A stretch of 64,000 nucleotides of DNA from Gammaproteobacteria bacterium 42_54_T18. GTDB lineage: Bacteria; Pseudomonadota; Gammaproteobacteria; Pseudomonadales; Ketobacteraceae. Positions 52,512 to 61,280 of the stretch are shown in pieces (positions within the stretch are counted from its first letter, which is position 1; each line of letters starts with the position of its first letter). The notes beneath the pieces were generated by a model, which had not been told where the DNA came from, ran no database searches, and saw only the letters and a program-made list of their open reading frames with translations. The stretch is from NCBI GenBank assembly GCA_002163245.1, contig MAAL01000050.1, positions 1 through 64,000 of the forward strand. The letters run 5' to 3'. The translations under genes were made by a program, and so were the position numbers.

Positions 52512-53549
52512 ATGTTAAAAATTAGCCAAAACGACAAGATTATCGAATTTAAATACTTTCATCCGTTATTATCAATGGCAGAAGAAGAGGGAGTTGATAT
52601 TGGATTGCTATTGAGAGGGACCAAGATAAATCCTGATGCTTTTTTACTAAATGGTTATAAAATTAATGTTGATCAAGTTGAACGTTTGTTGGGGAGTATC
52701 GCTAAGTATTGTCGTGAAGGTTTAATGTTTGATTACGGAATGAAATTAAATCTTAGTGCTTTTGGTGTGGTAGGGTTTGCTGCATTAAGCAGCCCAACTG
52801 CTAGGGACGCCATATATATTGCACATCGCTATATGTCTGTAATTTTGCCATTGATTTCGATAAATATCACTGAATCAGAAGAATTTTCATATATAGACGT
52901 TACGGTAAATTATAGACTTAAACCTGATTCTGAAAGGCTTCTTTTGGAAGTGACATTCTCTAGTTTGTACACAATGGCTCATTATATATTGCAAGACAAT
53001 ATGCCGGACTTGGAACTAGAAATAGGGGTATCGATAACTGATGTTAACAGATATTTTTTAAATAATTTGGACGTGTCTTTTCTGTCAGGGAGTGATCGTA
53101 ATCGTATTACAATTCCAACTTCTATATTAGATACGCCAATGCCATTGGCAAATAAAGGTGCATTCGATAGCAATTTAAAACAATGTGATGAATTGCTAGA
53201 AAATTTACCTTTTTTAGATAAAAGTTTAAGTTCTGGGATTAATAAACGCTTACTTTATCAGGATGATGGTAAATTGCTTTCCCAAGAAGAGATTGCGCAG
53301 GAATTGTTTATGACTGTGCGAACAATGCATAGATTACTTAAACGAGAAGGCGTTAGTTTTCGAGAAATAACTAATGCGACGACGGCTGTTCGGGCCAAAA
53401 AATTACTAGAAGACAATCAACTATCAATTAGCCAGATTGCTTTTGATTTAGGTTATAGCGATTTAGCTAATTTTAGTCGAGCATTTCGCAACCAAGTGGG
53501 ATTAAGTCCTTCTGAATTCAGAAAGTCACTTGGAACAATAAATCGTTAA
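52512..53549 (+). CDS. AraC family transcriptional regulator
   Basis: The 345-residue protein has an arabinose-binding-type N-terminal domain (FGVVGFAALSSPTARDAIYI) and an AraC helix-turn-helix pair (IAQELFMTVRTMHRLLKREG and ISQIAFDLGYSDLANFSRAF, ending VGLSPSEFRKSLGTINR). It is divergent from one PF10118 gene and convergent with the other. The most direct target is the divergent gene at 51400-52314. Confidence 0.85.
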   Translation: MLKISQNDKIIEFKYFHPLLSMAEEEGVDIGLLLRGTKINPDAFLLNGYKINVDQVERLLGSIAKYCREGLMFDYGMKLNLSAFGVVGFAALSSPTARDAIYIAHRYMSVILPLISINITESEEFSYIDVTVNYRLKPDSERLLLEVTFSSLYTMAHYILQDNMPDLELEIGVSITDVNRYFLNNLDVSFLSGSDRNRITIPTSILDTPMPLANKGAFDSNLKQCDELLENLPFLDKSLSSGINKRLLYQDDGKLLSQEEIAQELFMTVRTMHRLLKREGVSFREITNATTAVRAKKLLEDNQLSISQIAFDLGYSDLANFSRAFRNQVGLSPSEFRKSLGTINR

Positions 53550-53550
53550 T

Positions 53551-53582
53551 CCCGCCCCTTGTTGGAAATGAAAAGGGGCGGG
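53551..53582. terminator. Bidirectional terminator
   Basis: CCCGCCCCTT (53551-53560) and AAGGGGCGGG (53573-53582) are perfect 10-bp GC-rich arms with a 12-nt loop. It lies between two convergent genes. T7 follows at 53591-53597 on the + strand, 8 nt after the stem and overlapping the end of the minus-strand gene. Confidence 0.75.
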
Positions 53583-53595
53583 CAATGTCGTTTTT

Positions 53596-54450
53596 TTAGG
53601 CTGCGAGCTTCTGCTGTTGCGCTAAGAAATCGTCGATTTGTTTCAGGTGCTCACGATTGTCGTGATCCCAAGGGTGGAAGCTAGGACGGAAGTAGTCCAT
53701 ATAGTTTCCAAGTTGGCGACGGATTAAACCAATGTCACCCATAGTAAAGCGGTAGAATTTTTTCCAGCCATTCCAGTTGGTGAGTTGGCCTTCTGTTCGG
53801 AGTACTTGAATTAAGACAGGAATAACTAGGCCCCAAAATATTATCGTTGCCATAACTAACCCAAAGCTACGTAACCCATAAGCGACGAATCCTTTTCCCA
53901 TTACCGCCTCCCAAACATCGAAGGCTACTGCTTTATGTTCAGTTTCTTCGAGGGCGTGCCATCGCCAAAGATCGGCGTATCCTGGATCAGCCCCTTCGGT
54001 TACCAATGGCTCAGATAGAACACTGTCAGCGAGTAATGCGGTAAAGTGTTCGAGTGCGATCGTTGCACTAAGGCCTATGTGGCTAGGGGCTCTTTTGGTA
54101 ACAGTAGATAACAATCGGCGAACCATCTTTTCAAATTTTGGTGCAACGGGAACTTTTGCAAAGAAGGCATGGTTATATTCCTCATGCTCACGACCGTGCA
54201 TGGCTTCTTGGCCAATAAACGCGGTTACCGCTTTTTTTAGGTCGGGGTCTTTGATTTGGTCTCGGTATGCTCTTACGCTATCGATAAAAAAACGTTCGCC
54301 TACAGGAAGAACAATGGAAAAGGTATTCAGAAATGCAGTAGATATTGGTCCACCAGAATGGTGCCAGGTAGTAATGATATCTGGGTTTAGGTTGAACTTC
54401 ACATCGCGGCGAATAGGTATGAGCATGGACTGAGACAAATTCTTTTTCAT
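53596..54450 (-). CDS. PF10118-type metal-dependent hydrolase, second copy
   Basis: From the ATG at 54450 the protein has 284 residues; an upstream reading to 54513 would start at or before the probable transcription start, so the inner ATG is preferred. It begins MKKNLSQSMLIPIRRDVKFN and has FIGQEAMHGREHEEYN, EHFTALLADSVL and WHALEETEHKAVAFDVWE, the same E/H pattern as the copy at 51400. Two membrane-like stretches (LRSFGLVMATIIFWGLVIPV) lie near the C-terminus. A 44-bp palindrome holding a TTGACA-N17-TGTAAT promoter lies just upstream, shared with the AraC gene at 54725. Confidence 0.8.
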   Translation of the reverse strand: MKKNLSQSMLIPIRRDVKFNLNPDIITTWHHSGGPISTAFLNTFSIVLPVGERFFIDSVRAYRDQIKDPDLKKAVTAFIGQEAMHGREHEEYNHAFFAKVPVAPKFEKMVRRLLSTVTKRAPSHIGLSATIALEHFTALLADSVLSEPLVTEGADPGYADLWRWHALEETEHKAVAFDVWEAVMGKGFVAYGLRSFGLVMATIIFWGLVIPVLIQVLRTEGQLTNWNGWKKFYRFTMGDIGLIRRQLGNYMDYFRPSFHPWDHDNREHLKQIDDFLAQQQKLAA

Positions 54451-54509
54451 ATTAACTACCGTATTGAAGGTTGATCTAAATGAAGGGTTAGCATCAAAGA
54501 GTGGCTTTC

Positions 54510-54553
54510 CCATTGACAATTATTACACTTTATAATGTAACGGTTGTCAATGG
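54510..54553. promoter_or_regulatory. 44-bp nested palindrome with divergent promoter elements
   Basis: Outer arms CCATTGACAA (54510-54519) and TTGTCAATGG (54544-54553) are perfect. Inner arms TTACA (54523-54527) and TGTAA (54536-54540) are also perfect, with equal 3-nt gaps and an 8-nt centre. Both strands read TTGACA, 17 nt, then TGTAAT (minus) or TGTAAC (plus). This is a strong promoter on the minus strand for the PF10118 gene and a plausible one toward the AraC gene. The symmetry suggests a dimeric repressor covers both. Confidence 0.75.
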
Positions 54554-54724
54554 CGCATATAAGGATGATCTTGTTGTCTAGGGTTTGAGCATGTTTTTGT
54601 TTGTATTGATGCGTTCTGGTGGTGGATAATTACCTGGTACCAGCGTAATCATTGCTCTGTAGGGGGTGTTTAGGTGTGATAACATGTGGTAAGTAGCTGA
54701 AATATCAAAATTATAGGGCCCTCT

Positions 54725-55621
54725 ATGAACACTGAGAAATCAGTTTCTGAATACTGTGACGATAATATTCTGGTGATCCCCGAAGCACTGGGCGGGTTAA
54801 AAGACGTCACGGTGTTACATCGCAATTCGGGCTCAGCGATATTCTATAAGAACTTGGAAGAGGACCTTATGGATGTCGAGTTCTACACCAAATCACCGTG
54901 CGTTGTTTATATTGAACGTGGGTGTGAAGTGATTACAACGGCAGATAATAAGACGTATACGTTATCTGAGGATACAGTCGTCGTTTTACCTGCAGGCGTT
55001 AACTTGCATTCCGACTTTGTTCGATCGACAGATTCTTTGACGGCATATCTCTTGTTTTTTGACGATAAAATGATTAATGAATACCTTGCGGTTCACTGTG
55101 ACAATGCTGAACGGGCTGTTGCTGAGGTGTTTGTTTGTGATCAAAAAAGTGGCGTAGCATTTAAGCTGTTTTTTGATTCGATTAAAGCGCTACATAAAGA
55201 GCGTGGTGCGTGCAAAGCACTTTTTGATGTAAAAATGCTTGAGTTTCTTCATTTGTTGGACATGAAAAGTTATGGCATTGTGGCTAATTTGCAGGCTAAT
55301 CCCACACCCGATTCCAAGCGTAATATCATCCGGCTTATGGATAAGTATGTAGCGTCTAAATTATCGGTGTCTGACTTAGCTAATTTATCGGGTAGAAGCA
55401 TATCAAGTTTTAATCGGGACTTTAAGACGGTTTTCGATATGCCGCCTAAGCGATGGTTAACGGAGAGAAGGATGGAAGTGGCCAAAGAGTTGCTTGAACA
55501 AAGTGGGTCTTCGGTGACTGATGTGGCCATGCAGTTAGGTTATGAGAATGTTTCACATTTTATAAAAATGTTTAAAGAAAAACATGGTGTGACGCCAAAG
55601 AAATTTATTCAGTACGCCTGA
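54725..55621 (+). CDS. AraC family regulator with cupin-like N-terminal domain
   Basis: The 298-residue protein has a cupin-type ligand domain (VYIERGCEVITTADNKTYTL, VVLPAGVNLHS) like ExsA/ToxT-type AraC proteins, not the arabinose-binding type of most AraC genes here. The C-terminal DNA-binding domain has VSDLANLSGRSISSFNRDFK and VTDVAMQLGYENVSHFIKMF. The downstream monooxygenase gene is 89 nt away in the same direction and is a likely partner. A divergent palindromic promoter at 54510 links it to the PF10118 gene. Confidence 0.85.
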   Translation: MNTEKSVSEYCDDNILVIPEALGGLKDVTVLHRNSGSAIFYKNLEEDLMDVEFYTKSPCVVYIERGCEVITTADNKTYTLSEDTVVVLPAGVNLHSDFVRSTDSLTAYLLFFDDKMINEYLAVHCDNAERAVAEVFVCDQKSGVAFKLFFDSIKALHKERGACKALFDVKMLEFLHLLDMKSYGIVANLQANPTPDSKRNIIRLMDKYVASKLSVSDLANLSGRSISSFNRDFKTVFDMPPKRWLTERRMEVAKELLEQSGSSVTDVAMQLGYENVSHFIKMFKEKHGVTPKKFIQYA

Positions 55622-55710
55622 CCGAAAAACGCTATTTATGGCATTTTCTTGGTAGTGACAATAAGAACGGTTGGATATATTCATACCTCAAATAACACGA
55701 GGAGATCTAT

Positions 55711-56001
55711 ATGAGTATTAAAGTTACGTTGAATTGCAAAGTTCAAGAAGATCAATTTGGCACCTTACTTCCCTTTTTAAATGATAATTTAGCCAGAGTG
55801 AGAGGGTTTGCTGGTTGTCGACAAGTAAACGTGTTTTTTGATCGAGAGAAGGATGAGCTGTTGCTTGATGAGATGTGGGTGAGTGCGGAGCATCATCAAC
55901 AGTATATTGAATTCATTTCAGCAAACGGAGTGATGGGAGGTTTAGCCTCGTTTCTTCAAGGGCCGCCTGATATCAAGTATTTTGATGTGGTTGATGTGTA
56001 G
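55711..56001 (+). CDS. Antibiotic-biosynthesis-monooxygenase (ABM) domain protein
   Basis: The 96-residue ferredoxin-like-fold protein reads KVTLNCKVQEDQFGTLLPFL, then VRGFAGCRQVNVFFDREKDE and LLDEMWVSAEHHQQYIEFIS, the usual ABM strand-helix order. Such small dimeric proteins act as quinol or heme monooxygenases, or as pathway helpers. GAGGAGATC lies 7-9 nt before the start. It is downstream of the cupin-AraC gene and convergent with the LysR gene. Confidence 0.78.
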   Translation: MSIKVTLNCKVQEDQFGTLLPFLNDNLARVRGFAGCRQVNVFFDREKDELLLDEMWVSAEHHQQYIEFISANGVMGGLASFLQGPPDIKYFDVVDV

Positions 56002-56023
56002 TGCTACTGGTAGCGTTATGCGG

Positions 56024-56932
56024 TTATAGATGCTGGTCCCAATACGGGTTATCCCCAAAACGTTCCACTAAAAAATCAATAAATAAACGTGCCCGTTTGG
56101 GTAAAAAACGGTTCATGGGGTAAATAGCATAGGCATTAATGGTCGTCATAGAACAGTCAGGAAGCAATCGAACGAGGTCCCCACTGGCCAGTGCTTTCCA
56201 GATTAAAAATGTCGGTAGATTTACAATGCCATGTCCAGCAATAGCCATGTCTTTTAAAAAATCACCACTGTTAGCGGACATCGCTTTTGTCAGCGACAGT
56301 TGGTGTTCTTTTCCGTCGCTATCAACAATTGTCCATAGAGCAATACTTGATCCGGTGTATTTTAACATTTGATGATGTTTCAGGTCTGATATGGTCGTGA
56401 CGCCTCCTTTACGTTGAAGATATTCTGGGCTTGCTGCCAGCACGTGATGAACAGGGCAAAGTCTACGGGCCTGAAAGTTTGAATCCTTCATGCCGGATAT
56501 TCGCAACGCCACATCAAACCCTTCTTCCACGATATCCACATGTCGATCTGAAAAATCAATTTGAATCGTGATTTCGGGATGCTGCTTAACAAACAAGTCA
56601 ATGGCAGGGGTTAAGTGCATTAATCCAAAAGACTGTGGTACAGCAATACGTAAAACGCCTGATAGTGCTGCACCAACATCAGCCACCTCGGTATTCATCT
56701 CGGTGACAGAATCAGCCACTTTGAGGGCTCGTTCATAATAGGTCTTGCCAACACCCGTCAGGCTAAAAGAGCGGGTTGTTCGGTTGATTAACTTACAGCC
56801 CAGGCGAGCCTCGAGTTCACTCAAACGTCGACTGACAGCAGACTTCGCAATATTCAACTGTTCTGCCGCTCGGCCAATGCCGCCGGACTCTACCACGCGA
56901 ATAAACACCTGGATGTCCTCTAATTGACCCAT
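56024..56932 (-). CDS. LysR family transcriptional regulator
   Basis: The 302-residue protein has an N-terminal winged HTH (MGQLEDIQVFIRVVESGGIG, QLNIAKSAVSRRLSELEARL) and a full-length inducer domain (VLRIAVPQSFGLMHLTPAID to RLFIDFLVERFGDN). It is divergent from pirin and the CDGSH-GltS fusion, its most likely targets. The TTCT-N7-AGAA dyad at about 56946 in the intergenic region has the LysR type. Confidence 0.88.
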   Translation of the reverse strand: MGQLEDIQVFIRVVESGGIGRAAEQLNIAKSAVSRRLSELEARLGCKLINRTTRSFSLTGVGKTYYERALKVADSVTEMNTEVADVGAALSGVLRIAVPQSFGLMHLTPAIDLFVKQHPEITIQIDFSDRHVDIVEEGFDVALRISGMKDSNFQARRLCPVHHVLAASPEYLQRKGGVTTISDLKHHQMLKYTGSSIALWTIVDSDGKEHQLSLTKAMSANSGDFLKDMAIAGHGIVNLPTFLIWKALASGDLVRLLPDCSMTTINAYAIYPMNRFLPKRARLFIDFLVERFGDNPYWDQHL

Positions 56933-57044
56933 ATTTGCCCCTATTGTTCTAATAATGAGAATAGTAAATTGATATTTTCCATGTTTGTTCTCTCAATATC
57001 AACAGGTAATCTATATAGATACTGTTCACTAGTGAGGAAGATAA

Positions 57045-57935
57045 ATGAACCATTCTCCCAATACCAAAGCAGGCACTCATTCTCAGCCCGTTCGAGAGCT
57101 GCTTGCCACCTATAAAGGCCAACCAACGATGGATGGTGATGGCGTGAAGCTCACCCGTATTATTGGCACGCACCAGCTGAACATGTTGGACCCTTTTCTA
57201 TTGCTTGATGCATTTTCATCTGATGAGCCATTGGATTACATCGGTGGTTTTCCAAGCCACCCGCACCGAGGTTTTGAAACCGTTACCTATTTACTGGAAG
57301 GACAGATGCGTCACAAAGATAGCGCGGGCAATGAAGGGGTGATTCAACCGGGTGGTGTGCAGTGGATGACCGCGGGCAAAGGTATCGTTCATTCAGAAAT
57401 GCCAGAGCAAATTGACGGAATGCTTATGGGGTTTCAGTTGTGGGTTAACTTACCCCAGCGCGCAAAGATGAGTGAGCCGAGTTACCAAGAATTTCCAACC
57501 GATCAGGTTGCGACTGAACGTTGGCCCAGTGGCACGCATATTCGTGTTATTGCCGGGAAAACCAATCAGGGTACAACTGGCCCAGTTGAAAACCATTATG
57601 TTCATCCGACCTATATGGACGTTTCTCTGAAGGCGGGGGATACGCTTGAACAGGATCTACCTGCCACCGATAACACGTTTATTTATCTGATTGAAGGTGG
57701 TGTCTCTACAGGAGAGCCATCTAGCGATAAACCTAAAAGCACTATCGATCCACAAACCTTGGCGGTATTCGATCAAGGTGAGGCAGTGCGTATTGACGCG
57801 CATACCGATAGTCGATTCTTACTTATTTCTGGACAACCCCTTAATGAGCCCGTTGCCCGCGGCGGGCCTTTTGTGATGAATACAAAGGCTGAGGTATTAC
57901 AAGCTTTTGATGACTTTCAACGTAACCGTTTTTAA
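57045..57935 (+). CDS. Pirin family protein
   Basis: The 296-residue bicupin protein has the pirin signature GFPSHPHRGFETVTYLLEG and MTAGKGIVHSEMP, whose His/Glu residues bind the metal. Pirins act as quercetinases or as redox-sensing regulators. The gene starts 112 nt from the divergent LysR gene, and the fusion gene follows 15 nt later, so the two are one operon. This suggests a redox or quinone-stress role for the pair. Confidence 0.9.
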   Translation: MNHSPNTKAGTHSQPVRELLATYKGQPTMDGDGVKLTRIIGTHQLNMLDPFLLLDAFSSDEPLDYIGGFPSHPHRGFETVTYLLEGQMRHKDSAGNEGVIQPGGVQWMTAGKGIVHSEMPEQIDGMLMGFQLWVNLPQRAKMSEPSYQEFPTDQVATERWPSGTHIRVIAGKTNQGTTGPVENHYVHPTYMDVSLKAGDTLEQDLPATDNTFIYLIEGGVSTGEPSSDKPKSTIDPQTLAVFDQGEAVRIDAHTDSRFLLISGQPLNEPVARGGPFVMNTKAEVLQAFDDFQRNRF

Positions 57936-57950
57936 ATTAAAGGAAATCTT

Positions 57951-59495
57951 ATGAGTAATCCTGTTGTTGCCGACAATAAACCTACAAAAGTGACCGTGAC
58001 CAAAGGTGAAAGTTATTATTTTTGCACCTGTGGTCGCTCCGCCAGTCAGCCGTTTTGTGATGGTTCCCATAAAGGAACGGACTTTAAACCCCAGTCCTTT
58101 ACCGCGGAAGAAGACGGGGATGCATACTTGTGCGCGTGTAAGCATTCAGCGAATATGCCTTTCTGTGACGGTTCCCATAAACAATTTAGCAGTGGTGATA
58201 TTGGTAAAGAAGGGCCAGGCTTAGCCACTGATGCATCTAAAGTGCCTCCGGCTACCCCAACACCTGAAGAACCTACGGTTGCATTTATTCATCAATTGGC
58301 ACGGGAAGGGTTGAGTAAATTAGGGCATCACGGTCCGATGACCTCTATGGGTGTGCCACGTCACGAGCTACCCCACTGGGATGATATTCAAATCATGGCC
58401 GCTCAAATGGCTAATAAACCGTTACTAGAAGATCGCGCTGTCGGAACTCAATTAGTGATAGGTCCGAATGCTAAAAAACCGCTGGTATTAGACATTCCGC
58501 TATTTGTATCAGACATGAGTTTTGGAGCACTGTCAGAAGAGGCAAAGGTATCCATGGCTCGGGGAGCGGAATTAGCCGGTACCGGAATCTGTTCTGGTGA
58601 AGGCGGAATGTTATCGGAAGAACAAGCAGAAAACTCTCGCTATTTTTATGAGCTGGCTAGCGCTGGTTTTGGTTACGATGAAGCTGCGTTAAGTAAGGTT
58701 CAAGCGTTTCATTTTAAAGGTGGGCAAGGTGCAAAAACGGGAACCGGTGGACACCTGCCGGGTAATAAAAATCAGGGTAAAATTTCATTGGTTAGGGGAA
58801 TCCTAGAAGGGGAGCCCGCTATCTCGCCGCCTACCTTTAAAGACCTTTCTACGGCGGAAGATTTTAAACGTTTTGCAGATCGCGTGCGGGAAGTGACCGG
58901 TGGTATACCCATTGGTTTTAAATTAAGCGCCAATCATATTGAAGAAGATATTCAATTTGCCCTGGAAGCGAGTGCCGATTATATTATTTTGGATGGTCGT
59001 GGGGGTGGTACAGGCGCAGCGCCTGAAATGTTCAGAGATCACATCAGTGTACCTACAATACCCGCACTGGCACGAGCGCGGCGTTATTTGGATAAGCAGG
59101 GTGTTGGCCGTAAAGTGACGCTTATTATTACGGGTGGACTACGTGTTCCCACTGATTTTATCAAAGCTATGGCGTTAGGTGCAGACGGTGTCGCGATATC
59201 TAATAGTGCCATGCAGGCAATCGGTTGTGTCGCGGCGAGAATGTGTAATACCAATAATTGCCCTGCAGGTATTGCCACACAAAAAGCAGATCTTCGGCAA
59301 CGACTGAATGTCGAAAAGTCATCCACTCAATTGCATAACTTTTTCTCAGCCTCTGTCGAACTGATGCAAGTGATGGCTCGTGCTTGTGGTCATGATCATC
59401 TTAATCAATTTGCTCAAAGAGATATCGCAACCTGGCACCGGAATATGGCGTTATTATCGGGGGTTCATTACTCGGGATTACAAACTCCAGTGTAA
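57951..59495 (+). CDS. Twin-CDGSH iron-sulfur domain fused to FMN glutamate-synthase domain
   Basis: The 514-residue protein begins with two CDGSH [2Fe-2S] motifs: CTCGRSASQPFCDGSH (C25, C27, C36, H40) and CACKHSANMPFCDGSH (C61, C63, C72, H76). From about residue 110 a glutamate-synthase-type FMN-binding barrel follows (LFVSDMSFGALSEEAKVSMA, GGQGAKTGTGGHLPG, ADYIILDGRGGGTGAAPEMF, LIITGGLRVPTDFIKAMALG). The 3Fe-4S-type Cys cluster is C-x5-C-x4-C in CVAARMCNTNNCPAGIATQ (about 426-437). There is no glutaminase domain. A CDGSH electron input to an FMN enzyme is implied. The operon partner is pirin and the likely regulator LysR. Its substrate is unknown. Confidence 0.88.
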   Translation: MSNPVVADNKPTKVTVTKGESYYFCTCGRSASQPFCDGSHKGTDFKPQSFTAEEDGDAYLCACKHSANMPFCDGSHKQFSSGDIGKEGPGLATDASKVPPATPTPEEPTVAFIHQLAREGLSKLGHHGPMTSMGVPRHELPHWDDIQIMAAQMANKPLLEDRAVGTQLVIGPNAKKPLVLDIPLFVSDMSFGALSEEAKVSMARGAELAGTGICSGEGGMLSEEQAENSRYFYELASAGFGYDEAALSKVQAFHFKGGQGAKTGTGGHLPGNKNQGKISLVRGILEGEPAISPPTFKDLSTAEDFKRFADRVREVTGGIPIGFKLSANHIEEDIQFALEASADYIILDGRGGGTGAAPEMFRDHISVPTIPALARARRYLDKQGVGRKVTLIITGGLRVPTDFIKAMALGADGVAISNSAMQAIGCVAARMCNTNNCPAGIATQKADLRQRLNVEKSSTQLHNFFSASVELMQVMARACGHDHLNQFAQRDIATWHRNMALLSGVHYSGLQTPV

Positions 59496-59904
59496 AGGAG
59501 TGGTTTGGCATTGTTGAGTGCTCATATTGATGTGAGCACTCAACAATGCCCTGGTGTTAAACCTTGTTGTCGCTGGAGTGTATCGCGTCGAGATTATTCA
59601 CACTCACTTAATTATTTTTCCTACAAGTGGACAATGAACCGATATGCTTAGACCACGGCAAATTAAAACTAGCCTGTGATGTTTTTCGCCAGCCCAGATA
59701 CCCTTGCGAATGGGTGCAGAATTAGCTCAAAGATGTAGGTGACGGCGTTTGCTTTAGCGTGTTTTATGCAATTTAGTTGCATATATCATTTTGATATAAA
59801 AAACGTAGTTACAATTCCAATACATAATTAAACAACAAGTTTCGCGACATCCTTATAGAATGCCTAGGAAAATTTGGTTAACCCAATATAGGGACTTAGG
59901 AGCT
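59496..59904. other. Intergenic region between fusion gene and beta-propeller lipoprotein
   Basis: The 409-nt region holds the 18-bp inverted repeat listed next and, at 59782-59798, an inverted repeat TATATCA-TTT-TGATATA 107 nt before the lipoprotein start, a candidate operator. Nothing else was recognised. Confidence 0.45.
59507..59550. repeat. Perfect 18-bp inverted repeat
   Basis: Left arm GGCATTGTTGAGTGCTCA (59507-59524) and right arm TGAGCACTCAACAATGCC (59533-59550) are exact complements around an 8-nt loop. It lies 12 nt after the stop of the fusion gene. There is no T tract on either side, so it is not a classic intrinsic terminator. Confidence 0.75.
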
Positions 59905-61128
59905 ATGAATACGATGGAATTGATACGAAAAAACGCACTTGTTGTTGGACTTGTGACATTACTTGCAGGTTGTGGTGGTGATAATGTACAGATTGCCCCC
60001 GATTGGGAGTCTTATGTAGTGCCGGAAACCCCCGTTTCTGTATTTACTACCAGTAACAAAGATATGACATTAGATGCATACAATGACCTAGTCACGGTTG
60101 GTAATGCAGGGTTTGATGAAGACCCAACAACCCCGGCTTATGATTCAGCACATAAAATTGTACTTGTTAAGCAAGATCGAAATGGAAACTTAATCTGGCA
60201 ATCGCTGCTCGATTATCCAGGTGAGCGCTACACCGTGTATGGCGTTGAATCCGATGATAACGGTAACCTTTATGTCGTTGGTGACGGTTTTATCTTGGCT
60301 GCAGACAGCAACGGACAGCTATTGTGGCAAGACACCTTTGAAGGACTTGGGCTTTCTGTAACCATCAAAAATGGTTTTGTTTACGTACCTGCGCGAACAA
60401 CACGCATTTACGACCTAAATGGTAACCTACAATCCACTATCGATAACGGTGACATATATCCTTGGGAAGTACAGGTTACTGATGACGGGTCAGTTATCCA
60501 AGCTACTTGGACTGCTATTACACGTCATGATGCTGAAGGTAATTTAGTATGGAGTGTGAACGCTCCAAGTGACGTTACCGCAATGGCTCGTATTCAACTG
60601 GATAGCAGTGAAAATGTTTATGTATCTTACCTATCGAACAACGGGTCTAGTGGCGGAGACAGTGCAGCGGCAAGAGTTGTTAAGATTGATACAAACGGTA
60701 CGCAGCAATGGGCTCGGTTTATTCCTGATAACCGCCCATCATCGAACTACTACAAATCCGGAAAAGTTCATTTGTTCTTAACTGCCAATGGGGATGTTCT
60801 TAACGTCACCGCAGGTACAAAAGGTCGACAGATCACCAAACTTAATAGTGATAATGGCCAAGTGATTTTTGAGAAAGTTCATTCTGGTGAAGGTGAGGGC
60901 GATAATGCTCACTTAACGGGTGATGACAAACTCATCATTGTTGGTAGCAGTAACCCTCAGCAATTCGACAGCAATGGAGAGCTACTTGCCACTGGTGATA
61001 TGGCACAAACGCTTACGCGAAACACCTTGGCAGTGTATGGAAACACGTTCTTTGTTGGCGGTAACGTCACCAAAGATGCTGCAGGAAATGATATACGCGC
61101 ACTGTATACCGCAGCATTCTCTGAATAA
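59905..61128 (+). CDS. Predicted lipoprotein, beta-propeller (WD/PQQ-like repeats)
   Basis: The ATG at 59905 has AGGAG upstream and starts MNTMELIRKNALVVGLVTLL, ending in the lipobox LAGC; an ATG at 59860 would add 15 residues without a RBS. The 407-residue mature-type protein has repeats of the form DRNGNLIWQSLLDYPGERYT and DSNGQLLWQDTFEGLG, with DxNGxxxW strands as in beta-propeller/PQQ-like or SBBP repeats. The function is unknown. A strong terminator follows. A similar lipoprotein is at 62111. Confidence 0.78.
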   Translation: MNTMELIRKNALVVGLVTLLAGCGGDNVQIAPDWESYVVPETPVSVFTTSNKDMTLDAYNDLVTVGNAGFDEDPTTPAYDSAHKIVLVKQDRNGNLIWQSLLDYPGERYTVYGVESDDNGNLYVVGDGFILAADSNGQLLWQDTFEGLGLSVTIKNGFVYVPARTTRIYDLNGNLQSTIDNGDIYPWEVQVTDDGSVIQATWTAITRHDAEGNLVWSVNAPSDVTAMARIQLDSSENVYVSYLSNNGSSGGDSAAARVVKIDTNGTQQWARFIPDNRPSSNYYKSGKVHLFLTANGDVLNVTAGTKGRQITKLNSDNGQVIFEKVHSGEGEGDNAHLTGDDKLIIVGSSNPQQFDSNGELLATGDMAQTLTRNTLAVYGNTFFVGGNVTKDAAGNDIRALYTAAFSE

Positions 61129-61146
61129 AGTAAACAAGTAACATCA

Positions 61147-61180
61147 AAGCACGGTTCATTAAGTTGACCGTGCTTTTTTT
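61147..61180 (+). terminator. Rho-independent terminator
   Basis: AAGCACGGT (61147-61155) pairs with ACCGTGCTT (61167-61175), followed by T tract to 61180. It ends the beta-propeller lipoprotein transcript before the SDR gene. Confidence 0.85.
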
Positions 61181-61280
61181 ATGCCCGCTAGAATGGCTTT
61201 TCGTCAAAATGCTTACATGGTAGATTGTGCGTATACTCTTGTAAAAACCTCAACACAGATTAGATGATAAGGATCAAACG

